Assembly: GCA_036245525.1 (NCBI GenBank)
Contig: BTPG01000002.1
Span: 125,154,712-125,218,711 of the forward strand
DNA length: 64,000 nucleotides
DNA from: Semisulcospira habei
Taxonomy: Eukaryota > Mollusca > Gastropoda > Semisulcospiridae
Reading direction: 5' to 3'
Part shown: positions 27,926 to 38,975 of the stretch, in pieces
Layout: each line of letters starts with the position of its first letter
Numbering within the stretch: position 1 is the stretch's first letter
Program-made: the position numbers and the translations under genes
The notes under the pieces: model-generated
Seen by the model: only the letters and a program-made list of their open reading frames with translations
Told to the model about the DNA's origin: nothing
The model's database searches: none

Positions 27926-30298
27926 AACCAAGATGATTTTTTGCATGAACTTTCCCAAACACCATTTTCCGATGTGTATAACTATAACGATCCCAATGTA
28001 GCGCTGTCCCACTGGTATAAGTTGTTCCTCGGTGTTCTTGACAGACATGCCCCGAGGCGCACTAAGCGTGTTAAACATCCCACTGTGCCTGAGTGGCTGA
28101 CGGATGAGATTAAAACTGCGATGGAACTAAGAGATCTATTGAAACAACAAAAGAAATTTGACGAGTACAAAAACAGCGAAACCTAGTTAAATCATTAGTT
28201 CGTAAAGCACAGAGGCAGTATGCTGAAAAGATTATTGCGGGCGGCAAAGACATACGCAGCGTGTGGCAGGTGATTAACACATTTACTAAAGGACAATCTA
28301 GCAAATCAACGAGTGTCCCCCCGCACCTCACAGCTGATGTATTTAATGAACACTTTCTTAACATTGCTAAAACCCTGTCACAGACGAACACCAGTGAGCC
28401 AGGTGAATACGTATGTTCAGAACAATTGAAACAGCACAGTCAGATAAACGCCGGCAATACTTTCTCAATTCCCCTAATGACCGTCCTTGATGTAGGAAAA
28501 TCTATAACCAACATGAAAAGTAAAACATCTTGTGGTGTTGACGGTATTAGCAGTAAAATCCTGAAAATTGCGCTCCCTTATATTGTTGAATCATTAACCT
28601 TTATATATAACCTTTCGATTTCAAAAGAACATGTTTCCCGATGAATTGAAAATAGAAAAAATTATTCCTCTACCAAAAAGCAAAGATCTGAGCGACCCAA
28701 GTGAGTACAGACCAATTTCAATCTTATCAGCTGTGTCCAAACCACTTGAAAAGCATATACATAATCATTTACTTCAATTCCTGGAGAAAAACCGCCTTAT
28801 TAGTACTGCACAATCAGCTTTTCGGCCTAAACATTCGTGTCAGACAGCCTTAACTCTCATAACCCACAAATGGATTACTGCCATAAATGAGTCCAAACTT
28901 TCAGGTGTAGTATTTCTAGATCTTAAAAAAAGCCTTCGATCTCATTAACCACTCAATCTTACTAAAGAAGTTACCTTTATATCACATTGACTCAAATGCA
29001 GTCGCTTTTCTCTCGTCCTATCTCTTAGACAGAACGCAGAAAGTGTTCTTGAATGGTAAATACTCAGCGAAAGGACTGGTGACCCATGGTGTTCCTCAGG
29101 GATCCACCCTAGGACCGTTATTATTCAACATCTTTATAAATGACCTTCCACTGTCAATATCACACCCCGACACAAACTGTGAACTATTTGCTGACGATAC
29201 ATCATTACATGTATCTGATAAAAATGTTTCAACCGTGAGCGCTGTCTTCCAACATAGTTTAGATGAAGTGTCAACTTGGTGTGAAGAAAATCATATGATT
29301 ATTAGTATTCCTAAAACGAAAAGTATGTTGGTGACAACACGCCAAAAGCATCATCGTGGTTTGCAACCCCTTGTGCGGTCCCTTCACTCTCAGCCCATAG
29401 AGCAAGTGTCAAAACATCGTTTGTTAGGAGTGACAGTCGACGAACAGCTCAGCTGGGAGCCTCACATAGAAACTGCCTGTAAAACTATTTCGAAGAATCT
29501 CTTTTTATTATCCAAATTAAGTCGTATAGTTGACATTGATGCTCGAAAACTATTCTTTAACGCACACATCAAGACACATTGTAATTATGCTTCCAACATT
29601 TGGGACTTAATTCCCTTTACCGGCGAGGTATTAAGCTTATTCTTCCTGGTTCGTCCCCTACTGATGAAAGACTGAAGGCCCTTAATATCCTACCACTCAG
29701 TAAACAATTGGAACTTAATAGATGCTTATTAGTGCAAAAAATTCTAAACGATGCCGCCCCTCCCTATCTCCGTGAGCTGTTTTCCCATACGAATAGAGAG
29801 AACACGAGGAACAGCTTACTCCATCTCCCAAAACCGAGAATCGACATCTTCAAATCTAGCATATCATTTTCCGGTGCTAAATCATGGAATAACTTACCCT
29901 CTCATTTAAAGTCTATTTCAAAGTTATCTATCTTCAGAGCTCGCGTCCATAAATATCTGCTGTCGATGTGAATGTTCTATTTTTCTGCTTAGTATGTTGC
30001 TCCAGCACAGCAGATTGCTGCAGATTATGTAATAGTTCGACTGTCTGCATTAACATGTCAGGTTCATACACGTATATATATTGTTTTAATTCTTTTTGTA
30101 TTTTATTTTTTATTATTACTTTTTATTCTTTCTGATGGTGGGGGTGGGGGGGGGGTGGTATGGGTACTTATATGTATTTTATCTTTTGCTGTATCGTCTG
30201 ATGTATTTTTATATGTGTAGAGTAGCAGGACAGTTTGGAAGATAGGCATTGCTATGCCTAAAACTTTTTATCCGGAATAAAAACGTTTCATCATCATC
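27922..30298 (+). mobile_element. LINE A copy 2 (CR1/jockey-like), 5'-truncated
   Basis: Starts in the linker between endonuclease and RT and runs through the RT to a 3' UTR with AATAAA (30276), a stem-loop TAGGCAT/ATGCCTA (30243-30260) and a (CAT)n tail. It shares the insertion-free sequence needed to interpret copy 1. The short microsatellite-like tail and CR1-style RT are typical of elements that copy themselves by target-primed reverse transcription. Confidence 0.93.
27941..29971 (+). pseudogene. LINE A reverse transcriptase, frameshifted
   Basis: Readable blocks in order: linker NVALSHWYKLFLGVLDRHAP (from about 27990); RT fingers with KTSCGVDGISSKILK (28519-28563); IIPLPKSKDLSDPSEYRPIS; SAFRPKHSCQTAL; VFLDLKK; HGVPQGSTLGPLLFNIF; ELFADDTSLHVSDKN with catalytic FADD; RLLGVTVDEQLSWEPHI; and the C-terminal RLKALNILPLSKQLELNR and SWNNLPSHLKS. 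Breaks: a stop near 28184, a shift near 28625-28640, an extra A in the run at 28925-28931 just before the FDLINHS codons, and a shift near 29615. It cannot encode an active enzyme. Confidence 0.9.
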
Positions 30299-30750
<452 letters not shown>

Positions 30751-30756
30751 CCCAGT

Positions 30757-30854
30757 AGCATAAGGTCCTCGGGTCGACAACAGCCGCAGTGGGTCCGCGC
30801 ACAGCCGCCATGCGCTGCCCGACTGCGGCCGTCATCGGCCCTAAGGCCTTTGCA
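30757..30854. repeat. H3 hairpin
   Basis: GCATAAGGTCCTCGGGTCGA, CAGCCGCAGTGGGTCCGCGC against CTGCGGCCGTCATCGGCCCT and AAGGCCTTTGC. Confidence 0.8.
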
Positions 30855-31175
30855 CAGTGTGTTTATTCGCTTCAATTATAGATAGCGTTCCATCCACCCG
30901 TTAACGCAAGAGAATTTGTTGCATGTTTCGGCGACTCCCAATTTGCTGCTACAGAATCCACTAACAAGGTCCATTGTTGACCACTTTCCCTCGGTTATTT
31001 CCTGCTACTTCCGTCGAAAGTGACGCGGGATTGCACGATACTGACAAAACGCGATTTGTCCAAAATCTGCTGACGCATGGAATAAGTAAATACGTACAGA
31101 CATCTCACGGTCTCTTTCATTTGATCAACACTCCCTGTCATTTTTCACTTCTTCCGCTGTTCACCGCGTGTGATC
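30855..31175. other. No gene recognised
   Basis: No recognisable feature. Confidence 0.35.
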
Positions 31176-31177
31176 GA

Positions 31178-31322
31178 TTAACCCCTTCCCGGCCACTGAA
31201 CGTACATGTTTGTTTCTGAAAGTCTGGGTTCGTTCAACGACCCAAAGCCAACACCGTCCAAGAAACATGGATACAAATCGGTCTCCAGCAAGAGACACAG
31301 GGGGGGGGGGGGGGGGGGGGGG
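31178..31322 (+). mobile_element. H1 MITE cut off by a poly-G tract
   Basis: TTAACCCCTTCCCGGCCACT, GTTTCTGAAAGTCTGGGTTC and AACACCGTCCAAGAAACATG are the usual left half. The hairpin starts GCAAGAGACACAG and then stops at G22 (31301-31322). The right half is gone. Confidence 0.8.
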
Positions 31323-31435
31323 CGTGCAATAACGTAGACTGGATGGTCCTTCCGGTCATTTCAGAAAATTCCAGAAACAATATTATCCTGGGGGTGGGGG
31401 GGGGGGGGGGGGGACGAATTAGCCAACCCGCTAAG

Positions 31436-31530
31436 CAAAAGACCTTCGGGCCGACGTCGGCCGCAGTGGACCCGCGCACTGTCGTGAACGGGCCCACTGC
31501 GGCCGACGTTGGCCCGAAGATCTTCGCTGG
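31436..31530. repeat. H3 hairpin, near-perfect
   Basis: GACCTTCGGGCCGACGTCGG and CCGCAGTGGACCCGCGCACT against GAACGGGCCCACTGCGGCCG and ACGTTGGCCCGAAGATC. Preceded by poly-G (about 31389-31413). Confidence 0.88.
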
Positions 31531-31701
31531 GATATTTCCTGTCAACGATAGAGCTTCCGCTGGGACAGTTGAAAGAACTGCAGCTTTCAAAACAGTCGTG
31601 TTCAATATTATTATTCCACTAGGTCGCGAACGTCTGACAATCAGTGGTGGTTTTTCCTTAGTCGATGGTTGCTGCATGGAAGTACATACAGTTCACGGTG
31701 C

Positions 31702-31775
31702 AGACTGATCATGATAGCGCAGTTGTGGTGTCAGAATCATGTCTGGCACAAACCCGTGAACTATCCTTGTCGACC
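31702..31775. repeat. Old H2 hairpin
   Basis: GACTGATCATGATAGCGCAG with GTGGTGTCAGAATCATGTCT and GTGAACTATCCTTGTCGACC. Confidence 0.6.
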
Positions 31776-31944
31776 AATCTTCCTTTTATAATATCGCACA
31801 GAGTTAAAACCGACAGTCTCTTGGGCACATTTTAAGCCAGACTCACTACATGAGTTGGACTGTACATGGCAGTTCCGAACACGTTAAAACGTTAGACGTT
31901 TAGGGATGAAAATCTGTTGTCCTGCACGAAGGTGGTTCAAAGAT

Positions 31945-32250
31945 AGGGCGTTAAATGGGGTCTGGGTTCGAACCCACGACCTTTCGGATGAGAATCGAAC
32001 GCTGTGAAGACCAAACTCCCCAACACATCCTGCAGCACTGTCCTCTTCTAAAAGGACTGAGAGACACAGTGTGGCCAACACCGACGCGACTCCACTACGC
32101 GCCAAACTCTACGGCTACAGACAAGACCTGGAAAAAACGACGTCATTTGTCTCCCAAGCTGGACTGACATTGTACCCAGTGCGAACGACAAGAAGAAGAA
32201 GAAGAAGAAATCGAACGCTCTACCGCCTGAGCTACCCAGCTTCCCATGAC
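31945..32250 (-). mobile_element. tRNA-like sequence (SINE head) split by a LINE tail
   Basis: On the minus strand the halves read GGGAAGCTGGGTAGCTCAGG, CGGTAGAGCGTTCGATTCTC, then after the insertion TCATCCGAAAGGTCGTGGGT and TCGAACCCAGA. There is an A-box-like TAGCTCAGGCGGTAGAGCG and a B box GGTTCGAACC. Whether it was a tRNA gene or a SINE head is not decidable here. Confidence 0.75.
31993..32219 (+). mobile_element. LINE E 3' tail with target duplications AATCGAACGCT
   Basis: The duplications are 31993-32003 and 32209-32219. Inside, one reading gives QHILQHCPLLKGLRDTVWPT, then after a frame change KLYGYRQDLEKTTSFVSQAG. This is the style of the C-terminal RNase H region of jockey-like LINEs. 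It ends in (AGA)n. Only the last 200 bp were inserted. Confidence 0.8.
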
Positions 32251-32329
32251 AGTTCAAGTCGCAGAGCAACTCCCACATAGAAGTACACCACTACCATTAA
32301 ACACTTTTCATCCTAATGCACAACCGCTT

Positions 32330-32435
32330 GAAATAAAATTGATTATAATAGTTCAAGGGTGGTGCCAGAATAGCTTGACGCCTGAGGCGCCAAGCTATTC
32401 TGGCACCACCCTTGAACTAAAATGGTTGATCAGTC
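32330..32435. repeat. H2 hairpin
   Basis: ATTGATTATAATAGTTCAAG and GGTGGTGCCAGAATAGCTTG pair with CAAGCTATTCTGGCACCACC and TTGAACTAAAATGGTTGATC. The AA-rich outer bases correspond in both arms. Confidence 0.87.
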
Positions 32436-32507
32436 TTATAATCTGTAATGTAGCCTTCACAGGACAATAAGCAAATATTAATAAACTCAGCCTCAGGATT
32501 TAACGGG

Positions 32508-32572
32508 TTAAAACGTTGACTGCTACTGACGATAATACCGCTCGCTATCGCCAGCAGCAATCAAAAGGTTAA
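32508..32572 (+). mobile_element. H6 element, short form
   Basis: TTAAAACGTTGACTGCTACT, GACGATAATACCGCTCG and the right end CAGCAGCAATCAAAAGGTTAA. The central GACGCGTAATT part is missing. Confidence 0.85.
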
Positions 32573-32940
32573 ACTATCATGGTGGCAGCTAGGGCTTAAG
32601 ATCGTCTGAGGACGCCAGCCAAGTCTAGTCCACTAGGACTGAATTGACTTAGCCACCGCCAAAACAAGCTGTGAATTCAAAGAAATCGTTGGCGGTTTGG
32701 GGTGGTGGTGGTGGACACCGCTTTCAAATCCAGCACCAACAATCCAAATTTGCGGCGTCTCCTTTCAACTTCTACGTTCGACCGCCACAGTCCAAACGTG
32801 GTGCCGGATTAGCCTGGCGGCATGATCGATGTCAGGCTCCGAGCGGACCCCTTCCTCGCCCGTGGACGCGTACCGTGCTTCAGAAATCGTTGTCAATCCA
32901 ACGCTAAAGAGCTGCAGCTGTCCATGGTCGCCAAGCGGTG
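32573..32940. other. No gene recognised
   Basis: Contains a short (GGT)n near 32699-32714. A frame starting at 32671 has no recognisable motif. Confidence 0.35.
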
Positions 32941-32943
32941 CCT

Positions 32944-33052
32944 GCAAGAGGCATAGATCCTCATGAGCCCCCGCATCTGCGGGGGCTCATGAGGATCTAT
33001 ACCTCTTGCAGCTGGGTGGTGTTTAAGTCTTCTCGGCAGTGACCGGGTTAAT
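32944..33052 (+). mobile_element. H1 MITE, hairpin and right end
   Basis: The hairpin 32944-33009 has a single G/A difference between arms (GGCATAG against CTATACC). The right end CTCGGCAGTGACCGGGTTAA closes at TTAA 33049-33052. The left end is not recognisable. Confidence 0.9.
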
Positions 33053-33257
33053 CCGGAACTACCCTTGGACTATCAAATCGATGTGAGGCTTCAAGCCAAT
33101 ATGGCACTATCCATCGTCGATCCATCTGCCGCTGTCGGCAGGAGGATTGAGTGAACCGCGCTTGTTCATGGGAGGGGGTATTGATCGCATAAGTGTGTTT
33201 GCGGGCGTGACTTCCGAATTATTCTCCTCTTTTCCGCCGCCACTGCTTAAATAGTTT

Positions 33258-33315
33258 CACACACACACACACACTGACACACACACACACACACAGTGTG
33301 GTGTAGTGTAGTGTA

Positions 33316-33349
<34 letters not shown>

Positions 33350-33477
33350 GTGTCTGCGCGCGCGCGCGTGCGTGCTTCAGTGAGAAGATATTTTGTAAAA
33401 AAAAAAAAAATATTTATTTATTTATTTTTTTTTTTTTTATTTATTTATTTTTTTTTTTTTGGGGGGGGAGATGTTAT

Positions 33478-33567
<90 letters not shown>

Positions 33568-33627
33568 ACAATGAACAATGAACCTTTATTTTCCAACGGT
33601 AGAAGTTATTGGTAACAGGACCAGTTT

Positions 33628-33693
<66 letters not shown>

Positions 33694-33700
33694 TTGCGCG
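33258..33700. repeat. Compound microsatellites: (CA)n, (GT)n, poly-A/T, T-then-G, (GA)n
   Basis: (CA)n 33258-33296, (GT)n 33316-33360, A15 33399-33412, T-rich 33420-33459 followed by G8, (GA)n 33483-33568 and again 33632-33692. The segment between the two GA tracts is 60 bp of ordinary sequence. Confidence 0.95.
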
Positions 33701-33792
33701 GCTACCAGAGAAAGGCGTGAACCTGTCCTAATCTCATTGATTGAAATCTTTCATTTCACACCAGCCCGTCGGCTGTCCACCCTCGTTCTTCC

Positions 33793-33831
33793 TTTTTTTT
33801 TTTTTTTTTTTTTGGGGGGGGGGGGGGGGGC
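33793..33831 (+). repeat. T/G homopolymer junction
   Basis: About 20 T are followed directly by about 18 G. Confidence 0.93.
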
Positions 33832-34320
33832 GGTTCAACATTACCAAACATCCACCAGCAACTGAATCAGACGCTGCCTGTGAGCCATCACGGTGGGTAC
33901 GAGGCCAATGTCTTCGGTCGCTAGAATGGACTCATGAGAACCTAAGCCTGCTGCTGACAGAGATCGGCCCTGTTTACCTCCTCAGATTGAGGCGGTCATT
34001 CGTGTTAACGACTGCGAGTGACCTGATTATGAAAAAAGTACATTATTTTCGTTTAGTACGTTTCGGTCTTGACTGCTCCCGGCGCTGCCTTCATGTTTGG
34101 GCCTAGGGCGCTGATGATACATGATTATGGAGGTACTGGGACACACTGAAGAGGTACTACCAACAACCACATTGGCGGTCTTCCTATATTCGCGATAGCA
34201 CATCGAGGCAGACAACCAAAGTGATGAAAAACAAGACCGTCCTCTCTTGAGGCATTTGTCCGATTAGGCCCAAGTCGAAATCATCCAATTAGGAAACTGT
34301 CCTGAGAAGAGTACAGTTCC
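33832..34320. other. No gene; one H1 right-arm remnant
   Basis: GGACTCATGAGAACCTAAGC and CTGCTGCTGACAGA at 33927-33961 look like an H1 right arm with no partner. The rest is unassigned. Confidence 0.45.
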
Positions 34321-34325
34321 GGGCT

Positions 34326-34395
34326 CATTACCATCATAACAGTTGAAGGGTGGTGTATTCTGGCACCATCCTTGAACTGTCACGGGTGCTCTGTC
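34326..34395. repeat. Collapsed H2 hairpin
   Basis: ATAACAGTTGAAGGGTGGTG then ATTCTGGCACCATCCTTGAA and CTGTCACGGG. The GGCGCC centre is lost. Confidence 0.65.
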
Positions 34396-34743
34396 TCATG
34401 TTATTGCAAGTCATGGATGAATGGGATACGGGGAGCGCCGAGGACACTGTAATCCCGTTACCCTCAGATCTGTTGAGTCTCAGTGTTCCTACTCACCAAC
34501 ACGCTTCATGATGGTGTTTATCATTATTTAATGACCACAGGCGTGTCACAACTAATTAAAACTTTTTTCAAGATGTTACCATACTGTTTCCTTTGACCTT
34601 GCCGTCAGTGGGCATACACTCGGATAACAAAAAAACGTGAATGAAAAGGAAGTGACTTTCCACCAGATCGCGTGAGCGCTTGCCGCCAACCAATCAATCG
34701 CAAGTACCCGTCATCCGGAAGTGTCCCTTATGAGGCAAGGAAG

Positions 34744-34816
34744 TGTGAGCTGGCCTGTGAATTTTGTGCCTTCCGGTCTAGCGCAGCAAGGCCCGAAATC
34801 ACAGACCAACACACAC
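34744..34816. repeat. H4 hairpin, diverged
   Basis: GTGTGAGCTGGCCTGTGAAT and TTTGTGCCTTCCGGTCTAGC against GCAGCAAGGCCCGAAATCAC and AGACCAACACACAC. Confidence 0.8.
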
Positions 34817-34858
34817 GGGCTAAACAAATGAAGTAAGAAGACATCACTTTTGATTTGT

Positions 34859-35072
34859 AGCCCTTTCCCTGCCACTAGACGCACATTTTGTTCCTAACAT
34901 CCTGATTCATTGAACGACCCAAAACCACAACCCTTCCAAGGAACATGGACCCAAACTGGCCTCAGCAAGAGACATAGATCCTCATGAGCCCCCGCGACTG
35001 CGGGGGCTCATGAGGATCTATGTCTCTTGCATTTGGATCGTGTTAGCGTTTTCTCGGTAGTGAATGGGTTAA
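34859..35072 (+). mobile_element. H1 MITE, complete apart from the left TTAA
   Basis: CCCTTTCCCTGCCACTAGAC, ATTCATTGAACGACCCAAAA and CAAGGAACATGGACCCAAAC lead to the hairpin 34965-35030, which has perfect 30-bp arms with CATAGATCC but GAGAC/GTCTC instead of GAGGC/GCCTC in both arms. The right end TCTCGGTAGTGAATGGGTTAA closes it. Confidence 0.92.
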
Positions 35073-35153
35073 CTCATACACTGCATCATGTATCGACGGT
35101 AACAACGGAATTATTAGCATGAAGGGGACGCACAGCAACCCATTTAGAAAAGA

Positions 35154-35553
35154 TTGATTTATTGTACATTGCTTAACGTCCCGACAGCAACAACGCTTTC
35201 TCAGGACGTGCCTGCACTGCTTGTGAAAAAAGAAAATAATAAAAATTTAAAAAAAAACAGAACATTGAATGTATGTCGCCAGCCGGTCAAATACGTTAAA
35301 TAAACCTAACACATGGGGCCTAAATAAAGCTAAGACCATTTAGCAACACACATCCAATATCAAGAGCTACAGGCAGTGCAGACAGTAGGGAGAGTTTTAA
35401 AAAGGCAAATACAGGTGAATGGACCAAGGGTAGACAGAAACACATGCCCCAGAATAGAGGGAAAAACCCACCCTGTGGGGCTGACCAGGGTGACCCTGGG
35501 AACTAAAAAATACCTAACCCCACCCAAGTCCCCCAGGGCAGACCCGGGTGGGG
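35154..35553 (-). mobile_element. Family P retroelement fragment, second copy
   Basis: Near-identical to 25162-25552, here in unique DNA. The minus-strand 3' end is GGACGTTAAGCAATGTACAA. It contains no readable ORF. The left edge TTGATTTATTG differs from the (TGAT)n of the other copy. Confidence 0.82.
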
Positions 35554-35728
35554 TCAGTTAGAAAAGAAATCAGGGGGGGGGGGGGGGACATCAATATTCG
35601 TTAATACTCCTATAAGCGACGGCAAAAAAACAAAAAAAACAGTAAGTTTATTTTGGCGAAAAGCGTGATTTTCATTACAATACACTACAAATTTCGCTTT
35701 TCGCAAAAACGGACTTACCGTCGTGTGC

Positions 35729-35790
35729 CTCTGAATGGCCGAGCGGATGGAGCTGGTCTCGCGACCGGGTCAACATCTATCTATCGCATA
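35729..35790 (+). mobile_element. tRNA-like fragment
   Basis: CTCTGAATGGCCGAGCGGAT and GGAGCTGGTCTCGCGACCGG resemble a tRNA D-arm and anticodon stem of the leucine/serine style. No B box or acceptor pairing follows, so it is a SINE head fragment or a chance match. Confidence 0.4.
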
Positions 35791-35840
35791 CATGATTACA
35801 AACACAGTGCGCAAAAGTCTTCAAAAGTCTTTGGTCTGAC

Positions 35841-35894
<54 letters not shown>

Positions 35895-36028
35895 TGTGGG
35901 TGTAGCCGCTTGTTTGTGCTGTTAACATGTTTTAATGTTGCTTTTAATGTTGTAGAGACAAACACGAAAAGAGGCCTGTGCGCCTATTATTTACATCCTT
36001 GAGAAATAAAGAAATAAAGCATCATTCA

Positions 36029-36111
<83 letters not shown>
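35841..36111 (+). repeat. Two (TC)n microsatellites
   Basis: 35841-35892 and 36031-36111, separated by about 140 bp that include two AATAAA-like sites (36004, 36012). Confidence 0.96.
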
Positions 36112-36114
<3 letters not shown>

Positions 36115-36361
36115 ATCAGTACACTTGAGCTATAAGGTCTTTGCTATTCTTTTCTTCTTCTTTTCTCTATTTCCCTCTCCCCACCCCCCTCTCCCTCCAC
36201 CCATCCCGAATATAAGTAATCTATTTCCTGCAGCAGACGGACCATCAAACTCTCATCAACGGAGATTAGAGTTATCTCCACGTGAAAATCCTAAACCAAT
36301 CAGGCATCCATCAGGGTGCAGTCTATACACAAATACACCGACTTCTGCCCTGCAGGCCGCT

Positions 36362-36535
36362 CACGACTGTGAAGAGCACGACTGTGAAGAGTACGACTGT
36401 GAAGAGTACGACTGTGAAGAGTACGACTGTGAAGAGCACGACTGTGAAGAGTACGACTGTGAAGAGTACGACTGTGAAGAGTACGACTGTGCGCGGGCCC
36501 ACTGCGGCCGACGTCGGCCCCAGGACATTAGAATA
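36362..36535. repeat. 15-bp tandem array grown from an H3 hairpin
   Basis: ACGACTGTGAAGAGT is repeated about nine times (36362-36485). The last unit continues as ACGACTGTGCGCGGGCCCAC and TGCGGCCGACGTCGGCCCCA, which is the right arm of H3. The left arm is missing. Confidence 0.9.
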
Positions 36536-36584
36536 CTGGGAAGCAATTAATCTGGACATTATCACGTCGCTTAGTCTCCTGAAA

Positions 36585-37275
36585 CGGAAATCAGTCATCC
36601 GAGGGCAATTCCAAAATTCATGTACAACTTAAACGGAATTCAGTCCTCCGAGGGCAATTCCAAAATTCATGTACAACGTAAACGGAATTCAGTCCTCCGA
36701 GGACAATTCCCCCCAAAAAATTCAAACAACTTAAACGGAATTCAGTCCTCCGAGGGTAATTCCAAAATGCATGTACAACGTAAACGGAATTCAGTCCTCC
36801 GAGGACAATTCCAAAATTCATGTACAACTTAAACGGAATTCAGTCCTCCGAGGGTAATTCCAACATGCATGTACAACGTAAACGGAATTCAGTCCTCCGA
36901 GGGCAATTCCAAAATGCATGTACAACGTAAACGGAATTCAGTCCTCCGAGGGCAATTCCAAAATGCATGTACAACGTAAACGGAATTCAGTCCTCCGAGG
37001 ACAATTCCAAAATTCATGTACAACTTAAACGGAATTCAGTCCTCCGAGGGTAATTCCAAAATGCATGTACAACGTAAACGGAATTCAGTCCTCCGAGGGC
37101 AATTCCAAAATGCATGTACAACGTAAACGGACTTCAGTCCTCCGAGGACAATTCCCCCCAAAAAATTCAAACAACTTAAACGGAATTCAGTTCACCGAGG
37201 GCAATTCCAAAATGCATGTACAACTTAAACGGAATTCTGTCCTCCGAGGACAATTCCAAAATTCATGTACAACTT
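36585..37275 (+). repeat. 49-bp tandem array, about 14 units
   Basis: Unit landmarks are AAACGGAATTCAGTCCTCCG, AGGGCAATTCCAAAAT and CATGTACAAC. Two units (36710 and 37150) carry a CCCCAAAAAATTCAAAC variant, implying a higher-order repeat of about 430 bp. Confidence 0.95.
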
Positions 37276-37836
37276 CCAAAAAGTACACGAAGTTCTTACT
37301 TCTTTTTTAAGTCCCTTCTATCTATATAAGTGACTTTTTAGGACGGGTCGCGGTAGGGCGAACTTAATAGCATGTCCATGATGTCAAAGGCGGGCAAGCC
37401 TAAACCTCTAACAATAGAAGTAACAAGATAAAATTACGTCATGTTTAGTTACGCTAACCTCGTTGCTGAACATACATTTGGAGCGAAGCGCCGTATGTGC
37501 GTATGTATGAATGTGTGTGTGTATGTATGTAAACAAGAGAATCTTCGATATTAATTGTGAACACACAAGCCTGAAACGTGGCGAAATACTTTATTAAAGG
37601 GGTGGCTAAGAGAGCCTCCGAGCATATTGTAATTGAATGTCTCACTGAAGACACAAACAACCGTTTATAGGAAGTCGGTTGACCCAGATTACAGTCCGTA
37701 ATTTTTGCTATATTTATTTGAAATTATAGATATAGCCAGTTTGGAGAAAGACACTGGATGAGTTTGTTAGCCAGCTTTGTATCCTTTCAACTTCTTTAGT
37801 AAAAATTAATTTTTTTCAGAAAATAATTAAAACAGT
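37276..37836. other. No gene recognised
   Basis: A GTATGTATGT run near 37500-37530. Otherwise unassigned. Confidence 0.4.
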
Positions 37837-37837
37837 A

Positions 37838-38091
37838 AAAAAAAAAAAAACACTTGACTTCTAGAGAAAGTCAGACAGTGGCGGTGAGGTAAAAGAGGCA
37901 ACTCTGTCACCACGCAGACATTGACATAATACTCTAAATATGACGTCATTCTCTCACTCACTCACTGACTTACTCACTGACTCACTCTTTCTCTCTCTCA
38001 CACACACACACACAGACATGCGCGCATCTCCAAGAGGCACAGAGATCCTCATGCGCCCGGAAAGGGCATGAGGATCTATGTTTTTGGAGCA

Positions 38092-38168
<77 letters not shown>

Positions 38169-38502
38169 CGTCGCGCTTTCAGAAGAGCATTCAGGTGACC
38201 CGATATATCTAGCAAACAGTAAAAAACCTTGACTTTTAGAGAACGTCAGACAGTGGCGGTGACGTAAAACGGTCAACTCCGTCACCACGCAGGCATTGAC
38301 ACACCACGCAGACACTGACATAATACTCTAAATTTGACGTAATTCTCTCTAGCGCGCTCTCTCTCTCACACACACAGACAGACATGCGCGCATCTCCAAG
38401 AGCCATAGATCCTTATGAGCGCGGAGAGCACGTGAGGATCTATGTCTCTTGGAGATGACTGGAGCGCACGCGCATGCGCGCACTAACACGCACACACACT
38501 CA

Positions 38503-38537
<35 letters not shown>

Positions 38538-38975
38538 CGTCGCGCTTTCAGAAGAGCATGCAGGTGACCCGATATAGCTAGTTTTGAGAAAGGAATTGGA
38601 TGAGTTCGTTAGCCAGCCTTATACCCTTTGAACTTTTTCAGTAAAAAATAATTCTTTTCAGAAAAAAATTAAAACAGTAAAAAAACATTGACTTCTGGAG
38701 AAAGTCAAACAGTGGCGGTGACGTAAAACAAGCAACTCCGTCACCAAGCAGACACTCACACAATAGTCTATATATGACGCATATCGCTCTCTTGAGCGCG
38801 TTCTCTCTCTCACACACAAACATGCACGCATCTCCAGGAGGCACAGATCCGCATGCGCCCTCCGGGCACATGAGGATGTATGCCTCTTGGAGATGTTTGG
38901 AGCGCGCGCGCACGCACGCACTAACACGCACACAAACATCGACGTGCTTTCAGAAGAGCGTGCAAGTGACCCGTG
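37838..38975 (+). repeat. Triplicated block with CA repeats and embedded H1-like hairpins
   Basis: Each unit runs: CTTGACTTCTAGAGAAAGTC, CAGTGGCGGTGACGTAAAA, CTCCGTCACCACGCAGACA, a CACA run, a hairpin, a CGCACGCA run, then CGTCGCGCTTTCAGAAGAGC. Units begin near 37850, 38228 and 38690. The hairpins are 38029-38092, 38391-38455 and 38829-38899. Their outer arms read CATCTCCAAGAG/CTCTTGGAGATG rather than GCAAGAG/CTCTTGC. Confidence 0.88.
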
